Source of the DNA: JALONH01 sp046329235
GTDB lineage: Bacteria > Bacteroidota > Bacteroidia > Cytophagales > Cytophagaceae
DNA length: 64,000 nucleotides
Direction: 5' to 3'
Assembly (NCBI GenBank): GCA_046329235.1
Contig: JAXLVA010000001.1
Coordinates: 1,550,001-1,614,000, forward strand
Part shown: piece by piece, positions 7,324-15,823 of the stretch
Numbering within the stretch: position 1 is the stretch's first letter
How the letters are laid out: each line of letters begins with the position of its first letter
Program-made: the position numbers and the translations under genes
The notes under the pieces: model-generated
The model's database searches: none
The model's input: the letters and a program-made list of their open reading frames with translations, nothing else
What the model was told of the DNA's origin: nothing

Positions 7324-7452
7324 AATCAGAATATAATATTACAACCTAAACCTAATGTTTATCCGCATATATTTTTGATTAACCAACTTTACCACCTTAT
7401 AAAGAATTCTATCATGTATTCTATTTAATTTTTGTATTTTAGTTTCCTGAAT

Positions 7453-9504
7453 ATGTTATCCTTTTTAGAACCGTTTTCTTTTGTCTCTATTCTTATATGC
7501 GTAGCCATAGGTTTTGCCTATGCTTATTTCCTGTATCAGAAGAAAGACATTTGGTCGGAGTCCATTCGAAAAGTATTGTTTGCCTGCCGTTGGATACTGG
7601 TAGCTATATTAGTATTTCTTTTATTAGCACCGTTATTACATTTTATTAAAAACACTACTCATCCTCCTACCCTAGCATTGATTATTGATAATAGTGAATC
7701 GGTAGGAACGAACGCTTCCATTAAAAGTGGATCGTGGAAAGAGAACATTGAAAAATTTAAAAGCACGTTAGAGTCGGGAAACATACAAGTAAAACTATTC
7801 AACCTAAAAGAAGGTGTAGAGTTATTAGACTCTATTCAATTCAACAACTCTCCTACCAATCTTTCACAGAGTATTACCCAAAGCAAAGATCAAGTACAAA
7901 CTCCTTTGTCCGGAGTTATTCTGTTGAGTGATGGTATCTTTAACGAAGGCGCTAACCCTTCCTATTTACCTCCTACGCTTCCAATATTCACGATAGGTAT
8001 AGGCGACACAACCGAAAAAAAAGATATTAAAATCAGTTCCGTACAATATAATAAGACGGCGTACAAAGGAAATCAGTTTCCGGTAGTGGTAGAAATACAA
8101 CAACGCGGATTCCAAAATAAAAAATCCAAAGTGTCTATTTCTGAAAACGGTAAAAAGATAGCCGAACAGGAAATCCTATTCACCAAAGAAATTTCAACGG
8201 TAGAGTTTAACATCACTTCTGAGACGGCGGGTAACAAACAATATCAAATAGTATGTACTCCTTTAGCAGAGGAACACACAACGAATAACAATCAACGTAA
8301 CATCATAGTAGAGATACTGGACAACAAGCAACATGTGGTGATAGTAGCCAATGCTCCTCATCCGGATATGAAAGCCATTCAATCAGCGCTGGCAAAAAAG
8401 GATAATATATCTGTAACGTGGTACATTCCGGGATTAAGTACTTTATCTAAAGACCCGGTAGATTTATACATCATCCATCACATACCTTCTATACAAACCA
8501 CTCCGAATCCCGAGTATCAAAAAATAGCACAATCCGAAATACCTAAGTGGTACATCTTAGGGAACAATACAAACATTACCGCATTCAATCAACAAAATCC
8601 TTTGTTGACTATACAATTAAAGAGTTATCAATACGACCAAGTGTTCCCGGTGATTGATGCAGAGTTTAACCGATTTAATTTACCTACAGGATTACAAGAA
8701 CTGTTTGATAACGTACCTCCGATGGCTTGTCCGTTTGGTGATTACAAAACCAAAACCGAAAGTGTTGTATTGTTGGAACAAAAAGTAGGTAAGACTAAAA
8801 CAGGTAAACCACTATTGATTGCTGCTGCCGATAGAAAGAGCATGGTTTTGTGTGGCGAAGGAATTTGGCAATGGAGATTGCAAGAGCAAGCCATGAATCA
8901 AAATACGGCACAGTTTGACAACTTCATAGAGAAAGTAGTACAGTTCATAGCGCTGCAACCTGATCATAGAAAATTCAAAGTCACTCCTACCCAACCGTCT
9001 TTCTTTGAATATGAGAATCCGGCATTTGAGATTGAAGTGTATAATGATTTGATGGAGCGTATCAATGGCAACGACATTGAGTTAACCGTTTATAACAGCC
9101 AACGCAAGTTTACTTACAAACTAAACAGTTCGTTTAGCAATCCGGTATCGAGTATACAAGCATTGCCGGTGGGTAGTTATAAGTTTACGGCTAGCATAAC
9201 GTTGAACAATAAGAAAGAAGTATCCACGGGAACCTTCTTTATAGAGAAGAACACGATTGAATTATTAAACACTAAGGCCGACTTTAATTTATTACGCACC
9301 CTATCCATTCAGAGTAACGGAGCTTTTGAAACGATGGACCGCACGGAAGACTTAGCACAGAAAATTTTATCCTACAAATTTAAATCTACTATAGAGTCCA
9401 AAGAAACCACCAGCGAGATCATACACTTGCCTTGGCTGTTTTTTGTCTTAGTGACCCTAGCGGGATTAGAGTGGTTTATTAGAAAAAAGAGTGGTGGGTA
9501 TTGA
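7453..9504 (+). CDS. membrane-anchored VWA-domain-like protein
   Basis: A 683-residue membrane protein of unknown function. Two hydrophobic helices come first (MLSFLEPFSFVSILICVAIG and a second at about residues 42-64). A von Willebrand A-like domain follows, with a MIDAS-like start ALIIDNSESVG and the strand GVILLSDGIFNEGAN. Beta-rich, Ig-like segments follow, and a C-terminal helix near LPWLFFVLVTLAG ends in RKKSG. The layout resembles the VWA/CARDB-type membrane proteins common beside Bat-type genes. I chose the ATG at 7453 because the frame to 7432 begins with TTG. The bulk should face the periplasm. It appears monocistronic. Confidence 0.7.
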   Translation: MLSFLEPFSFVSILICVAIGFAYAYFLYQKKDIWSESIRKVLFACRWILVAILVFLLLAPLLHFIKNTTHPPTLALIIDNSESVGTNASIKSGSWKENIEKFKSTLESGNIQVKLFNLKEGVELLDSIQFNNSPTNLSQSITQSKDQVQTPLSGVILLSDGIFNEGANPSYLPPTLPIFTIGIGDTTEKKDIKISSVQYNKTAYKGNQFPVVVEIQQRGFQNKKSKVSISENGKKIAEQEILFTKEISTVEFNITSETAGNKQYQIVCTPLAEEHTTNNNQRNIIVEILDNKQHVVIVANAPHPDMKAIQSALAKKDNISVTWYIPGLSTLSKDPVDLYIIHHIPSIQTTPNPEYQKIAQSEIPKWYILGNNTNITAFNQQNPLLTIQLKSYQYDQVFPVIDAEFNRFNLPTGLQELFDNVPPMACPFGDYKTKTESVVLLEQKVGKTKTGKPLLIAAADRKSMVLCGEGIWQWRLQEQAMNQNTAQFDNFIEKVVQFIALQPDHRKFKVTPTQPSFFEYENPAFEIEVYNDLMERINGNDIELTVYNSQRKFTYKLNSSFSNPVSSIQALPVGSYKFTASITLNNKKEVSTGTFFIEKNTIELLNTKADFNLLRTLSIQSNGAFETMDRTEDLAQKILSYKFKSTIESKETTSEIIHLPWLFFVLVTLAGLEWFIRKKSGGY

Positions 9505-9603
9505 TTTAATCATCAATCACGCTCTTTCTCCCACTTTACCTACACATGCACTTGTTCAAACGGTTGCTAGGTTTTATAGTAAAATATAATTAAACTTTAT
9601 TAT

Positions 9604-10260
9604 ATGAAACTTAATATTTTTCATTGGGCCATATTGTTAATTTCATCAATCAGCTGTCAATCTTCTATTGATAAATCAAGCCCTGTACTAGATTCTAGTC
9701 CATATATAGAACATCCAATAAATGATAGTACAATTATTTCTAATATTTTCAACACTCCCTCTTCTGTGATATTCCCTTATAACACGGATAGTTCAGATAA
9801 TAATTATGGCACATATGATTTATCAGGAATACAGTTAACAAAACTAACAAACATCCCATTCCAACCAATTGAAACAATTATAAGTGACGCCTATAAAATA
9901 GATGATAAAGTATCTGACACAACTTTTAATTTAACAGACTCCAGTTATATATCTACCTGGATTATTATTTCAAAGCAACCCGAATTCATAGTTATTAACA
10001 GCATAGACATGAACACCGGCTATGCTTATTTAGTTACCTTATCAAAAAAACTATTAGTAATAGATGCTATTAGATCTCTCTATTCAGAAGGAAACGACAG
10101 ATACAATGCAGAAAGAAATGTAACTATTTATCAAAATTTATCTTTAACTATTAATGGATATTATAATGTTATAGAAGACATAGAGAAACAAATATTTATT
10201 TCAGAAAAATCTATTGATTATTGGTATATAGATAATCAAGGGTACTTTAAGAAAAAATAA
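9604..10260 (+). CDS. predicted lipoprotein of unknown function
   Basis: I do not recognise the family. The 218-residue protein begins MKLNIFHWAILLISSISCQS, a signal peptide ending in a lipobox-like SISC with lipidation expected at Cys18. The mature part is rich in Ser, Asn, Asp and Ile, consistent with a secreted beta-rich protein; no catalytic motif is evident. The ATG at 9604 gives a textbook signal peptide. Codon use is more AT-rich than neighbouring fabG, and it sits at the edge of an accessory stretch. Likely anchored in the inner or outer membrane. Confidence 0.65.
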   Translation: MKLNIFHWAILLISSISCQSSIDKSSPVLDSSPYIEHPINDSTIISNIFNTPSSVIFPYNTDSSDNNYGTYDLSGIQLTKLTNIPFQPIETIISDAYKIDDKVSDTTFNLTDSSYISTWIIISKQPEFIVINSIDMNTGYAYLVTLSKKLLVIDAIRSLYSEGNDRYNAERNVTIYQNLSLTINGYYNVIEDIEKQIFISEKSIDYWYIDNQGYFKKK

Positions 10261-10287
10261 GAGAATCTACATGAATAAAAATTACCA

Positions 10288-10370
10288 CCCCGCGCCAGGG
10301 ATTGTAGTGGAAATCCTTTTGCGAGGTACGAGCAAAAGATTGTAACGAAAAGCCCGCCCGGGCGCCCCAC
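10288..10370. repeat. GC-rich structured intergenic element
   Basis: A GC-rich island of about 80 bases in AT-rich DNA. Outer GCGCC (10292-10296) can pair with GGCGC (10360-10364). An inner perfect stem CTTTTGC/GCAAAAG surrounds GAGGTACGA, and GGATT pairs with AATCC. Two half-repeats run in tandem: GATTGTAGTGGAAA (from 10300) and GATTGTAACGAAAA (from 10338). I recall similar GGGATTGTAGTGGAAATCC elements in other Bacteroidota genomes, but that is memory only. It may be a repeat family or a structured RNA. The remaining gap to 10573 holds only the coding remnant listed next. Confidence 0.5.
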
Positions 10371-10431
10371 AAAAATACCCCTTACACCATTTTTTATTCT
10401 TCTATCGTTTGGAATAATAAATATTGACTAG

Positions 10432-10554
10432 TATCAAGGTAAAGACTATCAATGCGCATTATTCTTTAATGAAGTTTTTGAAAGTACTGAAAATCAATAT
10501 AAATTAGGATTGAGAAATAAAATATTCGAACTTCAAAGTAGGTATATCGAATAG
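10432..10554 (+). pseudogene. possible 3'-end remnant of a protein gene
   Basis: The frame from 10432 to the TAG at 10552-10554 gives 40 residues with natural amphipathic composition (CALFFNEVFESTENQYKLGL and RNKIFELQSRYIE). It has no start codon and is preceded in frame by TAG at 10429-10431, beyond which the frame continues plausibly (LSFGIINID). This looks like the C-terminus of a decayed gene directly upstream of the deacetylase gene. Family unknown; it could be chance. Confidence 0.3.
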
Positions 10555-10573
10555 TAAAATTGAAGCCTTTTAA

Positions 10574-11500
10574 ATGATTAGAAATTTTCTTTTTCATAGA
10601 GTGAATCCACAAAAAGAAGTTCTTTGGAACCCGATGAGTGTAGAACAATTCGACAAGTGTATCCGCTATATTTCTAATACTTATACAGTAAAACTTTTTG
10701 AAGAACTTATAACATCAGAAAATAATTATCAAAATCATCAAAACAATATTGCAACAATCATGTTTGATGATGGATATAAAGATAATATTGAATTCGCCCT
10801 ACCTATTTTAAAAAAATACAATGTTAAAGCCTCCTTTTATGTAGTAACCGAATGTATTGACAAAAATATTCCTACTTGGACTTACATTTTAGAGTATTTG
10901 TTTCAATTTACTTCAGTTGTCAATATTAATATGGATTTCAATTTTTTACCTAGCAACTTTAGAATATCCCAATTACATAATTATCAAGAACGAATAAACT
11001 ATGTTCGTAAATTAAAACCTTTATTAAAAACACTTCCTCACTACAACCAACAACTTGTCTTAAAAAGAGTAACAGATACCTACAACGATGTTGAGCTTCC
11101 AAAACTAATGATGAATTGGGATGACTTAAGGAAATTAAAAAGCGAAGGCCATTATATAGGATCACACACCGTAACACATAGTATGCTTGGAACCATGAGT
11201 AAAGAGGAAGACATACTATCGGAATTAACATTATCCGGAAAACGAATTGAAGAAGAATTAGATTATTTTCCAATTTCCATATCATATCCGGTTGGCAGTT
11301 TCAACCAATTAACTAAAGAACTTTCTAAAAAAGCAGGGTACAAACTAGGTCTAGCAGTTAAGCAAAAAATCCACACCCCTCTTACAGAAGATCTATTTGA
11401 AATTTCAAGAATAGAATTATATAACGAACCTTGGTGGAAAACTCGTTTACGTATTTCTAACACATTAGAAAAGATAAAATCACTTATTGGATACAGATGA
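10574..11500 (+). CDS. polysaccharide deacetylase (NodB-like, CE4)
   Basis: Metal-dependent de-N-acetylase or related hydrolase of surface polysaccharide. The 308-residue protein has the NodB signature in order: MFDDGYKDN with the catalytic Asp and metal Asp, SHTVTH with two metal-binding His, and ISYPVGSF, plus a C-terminal segment with EISRIELY. There is no signal peptide, so it probably acts in the cytoplasm on a lipid-linked or nucleotide-bound precursor, which is unusual for cell-wall CE4 enzymes. Its stop overlaps the next gene start by four bases (ATGA), so the two form a coupled pair. Substrate unknown. Confidence 0.82.
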   Translation: MIRNFLFHRVNPQKEVLWNPMSVEQFDKCIRYISNTYTVKLFEELITSENNYQNHQNNIATIMFDDGYKDNIEFALPILKKYNVKASFYVVTECIDKNIPTWTYILEYLFQFTSVVNINMDFNFLPSNFRISQLHNYQERINYVRKLKPLLKTLPHYNQQLVLKRVTDTYNDVELPKLMMNWDDLRKLKSEGHYIGSHTVTHSMLGTMSKEEDILSELTLSGKRIEEELDYFPISISYPVGSFNQLTKELSKKAGYKLGLAVKQKIHTPLTEDLFEISRIELYNEPWWKTRLRISNTLEKIKSLIGYR

Positions 11501-12306
11501 AAATTATTTTATGGATTGGAAACGCACCCAATCAGAAAGCACTTGCCAATAAACTTCATGAAGCTTTCCCTATTACGGGGATAGTATTAGAAACACGCCC
11601 ATCAAAGACAAAAGTTAACTTTAGTTTATTCATTGAAAAAGTAATAGAAAAAACTTTTCTCTCTTCTATCGGTAAAGCATGGATGGGTATGCTTAATAAA
11701 TATAAGACAGAATATCCTTCTTTCCCTAACACTGCACTAATAGACGTTGAAAATATTAATTCAGATGACGCTTACCATTTCACCAATAAGTTAAACCCTG
11801 ATTTAATATTAGTTTCCGGAACACGCCTTGTTAATGAGCGAATGTTACAGTTAAAGCCAACTATTGGTATATTAAATCTTCATACAGGTATTTCACCTTA
11901 TGTTAAAGGTGGCCCTAACTGTACTAATTGGTGCTTAGCAAATAAAGATTATCACCTAATAGGAAACACTATCATGTGGATTGATAAAGGCATTGACTCC
12001 GGCAATATTCTTACTACTGAATTAACACCTTTAGATGGAAATGAAAATTTAAAAGAATTGCATTTTAAAGTAATGGAACATGCTCATGCATTGTATATAA
12101 AGGCTGTTAAATTTATAGGTGAACAAAAAACACAAAGTATTAAACAATCCGATATAGCCAAAGGAAAAACTTTTTATAATAAAGATTGGAACCTCATTCA
12201 AAAAATGAAATTAGTAATACACTTTACTAAATTTAAGAAATATAGTATCAATGGAGATGTTCATTCTAAACAAAAAACAATCAAAACTATCCCTTTATCT
12301 TCTTAA
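11497..12306 (+). CDS. formyltransferase-family protein
   Basis: A 269-residue protein with the formyl-transferase (GART/Fmt) N-terminal fold: LNPDLILVSGTRLVNERML, then ILNLHTGISPYVKGGPNCTN with the catalytic-region His, and GNTIMWIDKGIDSGNIL, which matches the DxGxI element after the active-site Asp. Relatives use 10-formyl-tetrahydrofolate to formylate amino groups such as amino-sugars. Coupled to a polysaccharide deacetylase (4-base overlap), it plausibly formylates a freed amino-sugar during surface-glycan synthesis; this is inference. It is not the housekeeping methionyl-tRNA formyltransferase, since the C-terminal Fmt domain is missing. Confidence 0.78.
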   Translation: MKIILWIGNAPNQKALANKLHEAFPITGIVLETRPSKTKVNFSLFIEKVIEKTFLSSIGKAWMGMLNKYKTEYPSFPNTALIDVENINSDDAYHFTNKLNPDLILVSGTRLVNERMLQLKPTIGILNLHTGISPYVKGGPNCTNWCLANKDYHLIGNTIMWIDKGIDSGNILTTELTPLDGNENLKELHFKVMEHAHALYIKAVKFIGEQKTQSIKQSDIAKGKTFYNKDWNLIQKMKLVIHFTKFKKYSINGDVHSKQKTIKTIPLSS

Positions 12307-12485
12307 ATTTCAAGTGTGATATAAAAAAAAGAAGCTAAATATCCATACTTGCCTTCGATAATATATAAGTAAGAAATAGAACTTTTCACCTCAAAAAACC
12401 TCTTATACTCGCTCCTAGGCTAATTTTTAATTTTTCACCTAATAATTCTATCCTTCTTTCGTTACTTTTCCTTTTCTCGTTTGTT

Positions 12486-12507
12486 TTAAAAGTGCTAACA
12501 CTTTTAA
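12486..12507 (+). promoter_or_regulatory. stem-loop in the leader of the DUF6055-like gene
   Basis: TTAAAAGTG (12486-12494) and CACTTTTAA (12499-12507) form a perfect 9-bp stem with the tetraloop CTAA, ending 16 bases before the ATG at 12524. It could hide the ribosome site, stabilise mRNA or be an operator. The rest of the 12307-12523 gap shows only AT-rich sequence; TACTTTTC near 12460-12475 is one mismatch from the TAnnTTTG element. Confidence 0.4.
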
Positions 12508-12523
12508 CCGTTACTCTACTACG

Positions 12524-15500
12524 ATGAATAAACTATTACTAACGCTACTTTTGACAGGTATCTTTTTTCAGCTGTCGGCACAGAAAACCGTATTCAGGCC
12601 TACCGAGTTTGACAATCCGGCCAATGAGTTTTATAACAATGTATCAGACACTCGAAAATATGAGTCGGCCAACTTTGTACTCTATTGGGGAGATTTAGTT
12701 GGTACAAACCCTGCCGTATATCCTACTACCGATTTACGTTTCAATCCGCAATCGGTAGCTGATACATTAGAGAAAATCTTCACTCGCTACATCACCGATT
12801 TACATTTCATCAACAACTCCCCTACTACCAATTTTGGTAAGTATAAAATCATCATTATGATGATGAACACATGGACCTCCACTGATCCACGTTTAACCGG
12901 ATTTGCTGCAGCCAGTTCGTTTAGCAATACCATCGGTGCTATGTTTGTTCACCCGAGTGCTACCCGTGACGGTGGTGCATTAAGTCATGAGTTTGCGCAT
13001 ACCTTACAAATGATGATGCGCATCCAAGAAAATCCGGGGGCAGGCAGAGCTTATGCCGGATACGATTGGGCCGGCCCCTTCTTTGAAGGACATGCTAACT
13101 ACATGCGTGCCATGGCGTATCCGCAGTGGGCTGATACGGATGGTACACTAACACGTTGGTTACAAACTCGTCATTTTATGTGGTCATCCAATCGTCATCA
13201 CTATACTAACTACCATTTACTTTTTTATGTACAGGAGAAAGAAGGATTTGATTTCACCCGTAGAATGTGGGCAGAGTCACAGAACTCAGAACATCCGCTG
13301 GAAACCATCAAACGATTAAAAGGGTTTACACAAGAACAACTGAACGATTACTTGTGGGGGTATGCTCAACGTCAACCTGCCTTTGACTATCCTATTATTT
13401 GGACAGACCAAATCACAGCTACTAATAACTTTGGAACAAAAATAAGACAGGTACATCAGACGATTAAAAACAACATGCCACGTTATGTGAGTCGTCAGTT
13501 TACTTTGTTAACGAAAGTGGCAGGTACTACGGATCAATTTTACACCAATGATGATTGGGCTCCGCAAGATTACGGTATGAACATCATACCGCTCTACCCT
13601 ACTTGTACAGAAGCACAAAAGAAAGTAACCATCAAATTCAAAGGACATACCGAAGTCAATACCACACAAGCCGGATGGCGATATGGTTTTGTGACTACGA
13701 AAGCGGATGGCACGATCTCCCGTTACAGTCCAATGTACAACGGAGACGGAGAAGCTTCCTTCACATTAAACTCTGCTACTGAAGCGAATATTTATTTAGT
13801 GGTTTACTCGGCACCTAAAGCACATGTAAGCTACAACATGGATGTAGGCTATCCTAAGCAACGTAGATATCCATATGAATTAAAAATTGCGAATGCAGTA
13901 CCGGAAGGATTTCAGACAGCAGCCAACTTTAGATCATTTTTAAAGACGAATGGACACATTCATGCCAACGGTGGTGGATGGGTATCCAATAATGCTAACG
14001 TAGCAGCCTCTGTATATGTAGGTCCCTATACCATTGTACGCGGTGGTACAGTAAGTGGCAATGTACGTATAGAAGATTATGCCACAGTAGAAGGTGGAAA
14101 TATCAGCGGTAGTGCGATCATTAGAGGTAATGCTTATGTATACAATGCGACCATCAGCGATAATGCCATCGTAGAAGGTAACGGATGGATGGAAGGCGGA
14201 TCGGTAACCAACACAGCAGTATTAAAAGGAAATGCGATGTGTTGGGCAGCGAGTTATTCAGGCACGGTTGTAGTAGGTGGAGATGCAGAAGTAGGTAGTT
14301 GTTCTAACGGTGTGTATCTACAAACTCCTTACTGGAGAAATGGTAGAGACAACTGTGATGGTAAAGGCGCTACAGATGCTTCGAATGTAGACATCAATGC
14401 TACGTTCACCAATTTCACTGCTGCACAAATGGCGTTTAGCGCCACTCCTACTTGTACGGATATTGTTACCTATGCATTAAGTACAACTATAGTAGGGCAA
14501 GGAACAGTAAGCCCTAGCTCGGGAACATTTAACTCAGGCACAGTACAAACGTTAACAGCAACAGCTGCTACGGGCTATACTTTCACAGGTTGGAGTGGTG
14601 ATGCTACGGGCACAACTAATCCGCTGAGTGTAACGATGACTGCGAATAAAAATATCACAGCTACATTTACTATTAATAAGTACAATCTAACAACTACCGT
14701 AGTTGGTTCGGGAACGGTAAGTCCGGCAAGCGGGCAGTTTAATTATAATACGGTACAAACATTAACAGCTACCGCTGCGCCGGGGTATACTTTCACAGGT
14801 TGGAGCGGTGATGCCACGGGTACTACCAATCCGCTGAGTGTAACGATGACGGCGAATAAAAACATCACGGCTACCTTCACTATTAACAAATACAATCTAA
14901 CTACAACGGTAGTTGGTTCGGGAACAGTAAGTCCGGCGAGTGGACAGTTTAATTATAATACAGTTCAAACATTGACAGCTACCGCTGCGCCGGGGTATAC
15001 TTTCACAGGTTGGAGCGGTGATGCTACGGGCACTACCAATCCGCTGAGTGTAACCATGACCGCAAACAAAAACATCACGGCTACATTTACCATTAATAAG
15101 TACAACTTTACTACTTCGGTGGTTGGTTCGGGAACGGTAAGTCCGGCAAGCGGGCAGTTTAATTATAATACAGTTCAAACATTGACAGCTACCGCTGCGC
15201 CGGGGTATACCTTCACAGGTTGGAGCGGTGATGCTACGGGTACTACTAATCCGATGAGTGTAACCATTACAGCAAATAAAAACATCACGGCTACATTCAC
15301 CATCAACACATATAACTTAACTACTACGGTAGTTGGTTCAGGAACGGTTAGTCCGTCAAGTGGACAGTTTTATTATAACACAATACAAACCTTAACCGCA
15401 ACGGCTGCACCGGGCTATACCTTCACAGGTTGGAGTGGTGATGCGACGGGCTCAACCAATCCGCTGAGTGTAACCATGACTGCGAACATGGCCATTACAG

Positions 15501-15754
15501 CAACCTTTACCGCTGTATCAACCGCCATTCAAAATCCAACAAGTAAGAACACTGGTATCATTACTCCTAACCCAAGTTCTCAAAGTTTTACAATTGATTT
15601 AACAGATGAAAGTGATGTAGATGTATACTCCGTGGATGGTAAACATGTGTTGCATTTACATCAAGTTGAATCGGCTGTATTTGGTGAAGAATTAGCACCG
15701 GGATTATATATAGTTCAGGCCGGCAATAACTACTTTAAAATCATTAAAGAATAA
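12524..15754 (+). CDS. secreted HExxH (DUF6055-like) protein with beta-helix, InlB-type repeats and T9SS sorting domain
   Basis: A 1076-residue secreted multidomain protein. The signal peptide is MNKLLLTLLLTGIFFQLSAQ. A zincin-like domain (about 25-440) contains ALSHEFAHTLQ with H155-E156-x-x-H159, and FFEGHANYMR downstream, which may supply a third ligand; it resembles DUF6055. Then a left-handed helix-like stretch (about 475-600) has turns such as GNVRIEDYATVEGG. Five 70-residue InlB B-type (divergent, PF18998-like) repeats follow, each with GYTFTGWSGDATG. The C-terminal T9SS type A domain begins at ITPNPSSQSF and ends YFKIIKE. It is probably exported through the T9SS and attached to the surface. 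Protease activity is inferred only from HExxH. Confidence 0.8.
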   Translation: MNKLLLTLLLTGIFFQLSAQKTVFRPTEFDNPANEFYNNVSDTRKYESANFVLYWGDLVGTNPAVYPTTDLRFNPQSVADTLEKIFTRYITDLHFINNSPTTNFGKYKIIIMMMNTWTSTDPRLTGFAAASSFSNTIGAMFVHPSATRDGGALSHEFAHTLQMMMRIQENPGAGRAYAGYDWAGPFFEGHANYMRAMAYPQWADTDGTLTRWLQTRHFMWSSNRHHYTNYHLLFYVQEKEGFDFTRRMWAESQNSEHPLETIKRLKGFTQEQLNDYLWGYAQRQPAFDYPIIWTDQITATNNFGTKIRQVHQTIKNNMPRYVSRQFTLLTKVAGTTDQFYTNDDWAPQDYGMNIIPLYPTCTEAQKKVTIKFKGHTEVNTTQAGWRYGFVTTKADGTISRYSPMYNGDGEASFTLNSATEANIYLVVYSAPKAHVSYNMDVGYPKQRRYPYELKIANAVPEGFQTAANFRSFLKTNGHIHANGGGWVSNNANVAASVYVGPYTIVRGGTVSGNVRIEDYATVEGGNISGSAIIRGNAYVYNATISDNAIVEGNGWMEGGSVTNTAVLKGNAMCWAASYSGTVVVGGDAEVGSCSNGVYLQTPYWRNGRDNCDGKGATDASNVDINATFTNFTAAQMAFSATPTCTDIVTYALSTTIVGQGTVSPSSGTFNSGTVQTLTATAATGYTFTGWSGDATGTTNPLSVTMTANKNITATFTINKYNLTTTVVGSGTVSPASGQFNYNTVQTLTATAAPGYTFTGWSGDATGTTNPLSVTMTANKNITATFTINKYNLTTTVVGSGTVSPASGQFNYNTVQTLTATAAPGYTFTGWSGDATGTTNPLSVTMTANKNITATFTINKYNFTTSVVGSGTVSPASGQFNYNTVQTLTATAAPGYTFTGWSGDATGTTNPMSVTITANKNITATFTINTYNLTTTVVGSGTVSPSSGQFYYNTIQTLTATAAPGYTFTGWSGDATGSTNPLSVTMTANMAITATFTAVSTAIQNPTSKNTGIITPNPSSQSFTIDLTDESDVDVYSVDGKHVLHLHQVESAVFGEELAPGLYIVQAGNNYFKIIKE
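14480..15519 (+). repeat. five tandem 210-bp coding repeats
   Basis: The segment repeats with a 210-base period (70 codons). Comparable GGTTCGGGAACGGTAAG-type stretches start near 14702, 14912, 15122 and 15332, with a more diverged first unit near 14490. Units two to four are almost identical at DNA level, including silent positions, which indicates recent duplication or gene conversion. Copy number is likely to vary between strains. Confidence 0.85.
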
Positions 15755-15761
15755 AAATATA

Positions 15762-15808
15762 AATCGGTGCCGATCTTTAATTAATCTATGATCGGTACCG
15801 ATATTTTT
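15762..15808. terminator. bidirectional terminator between convergent genes
   Basis: AAATCGGTGCCGATC (from 15761) pairs with GATCGGTACCGATAT (from 15790) with one G/T pair, followed by TTTTT; each arm is also palindromic. It lies between the plus-strand DUF6055-like gene stop (15754) and the minus-strand AraC gene stop (15824). Confidence 0.75.
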
Positions 15809-15823
15809 AATATATCATAAGTC

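Noticed and set aside
7432..7452. TTG start for the VWA protein
   Set aside because: The ATG at 7453 starts just before the first helix and fits better.
10466..10648. Minus-strand 60-residue frame
   Set aside because: It overlaps the deacetylase start and the coding remnant on the other strand and has no family features.
14480..15519. CRISPR array or satellite
   Set aside because: The 210-bp repeats are in frame and encode InlB-type domains.
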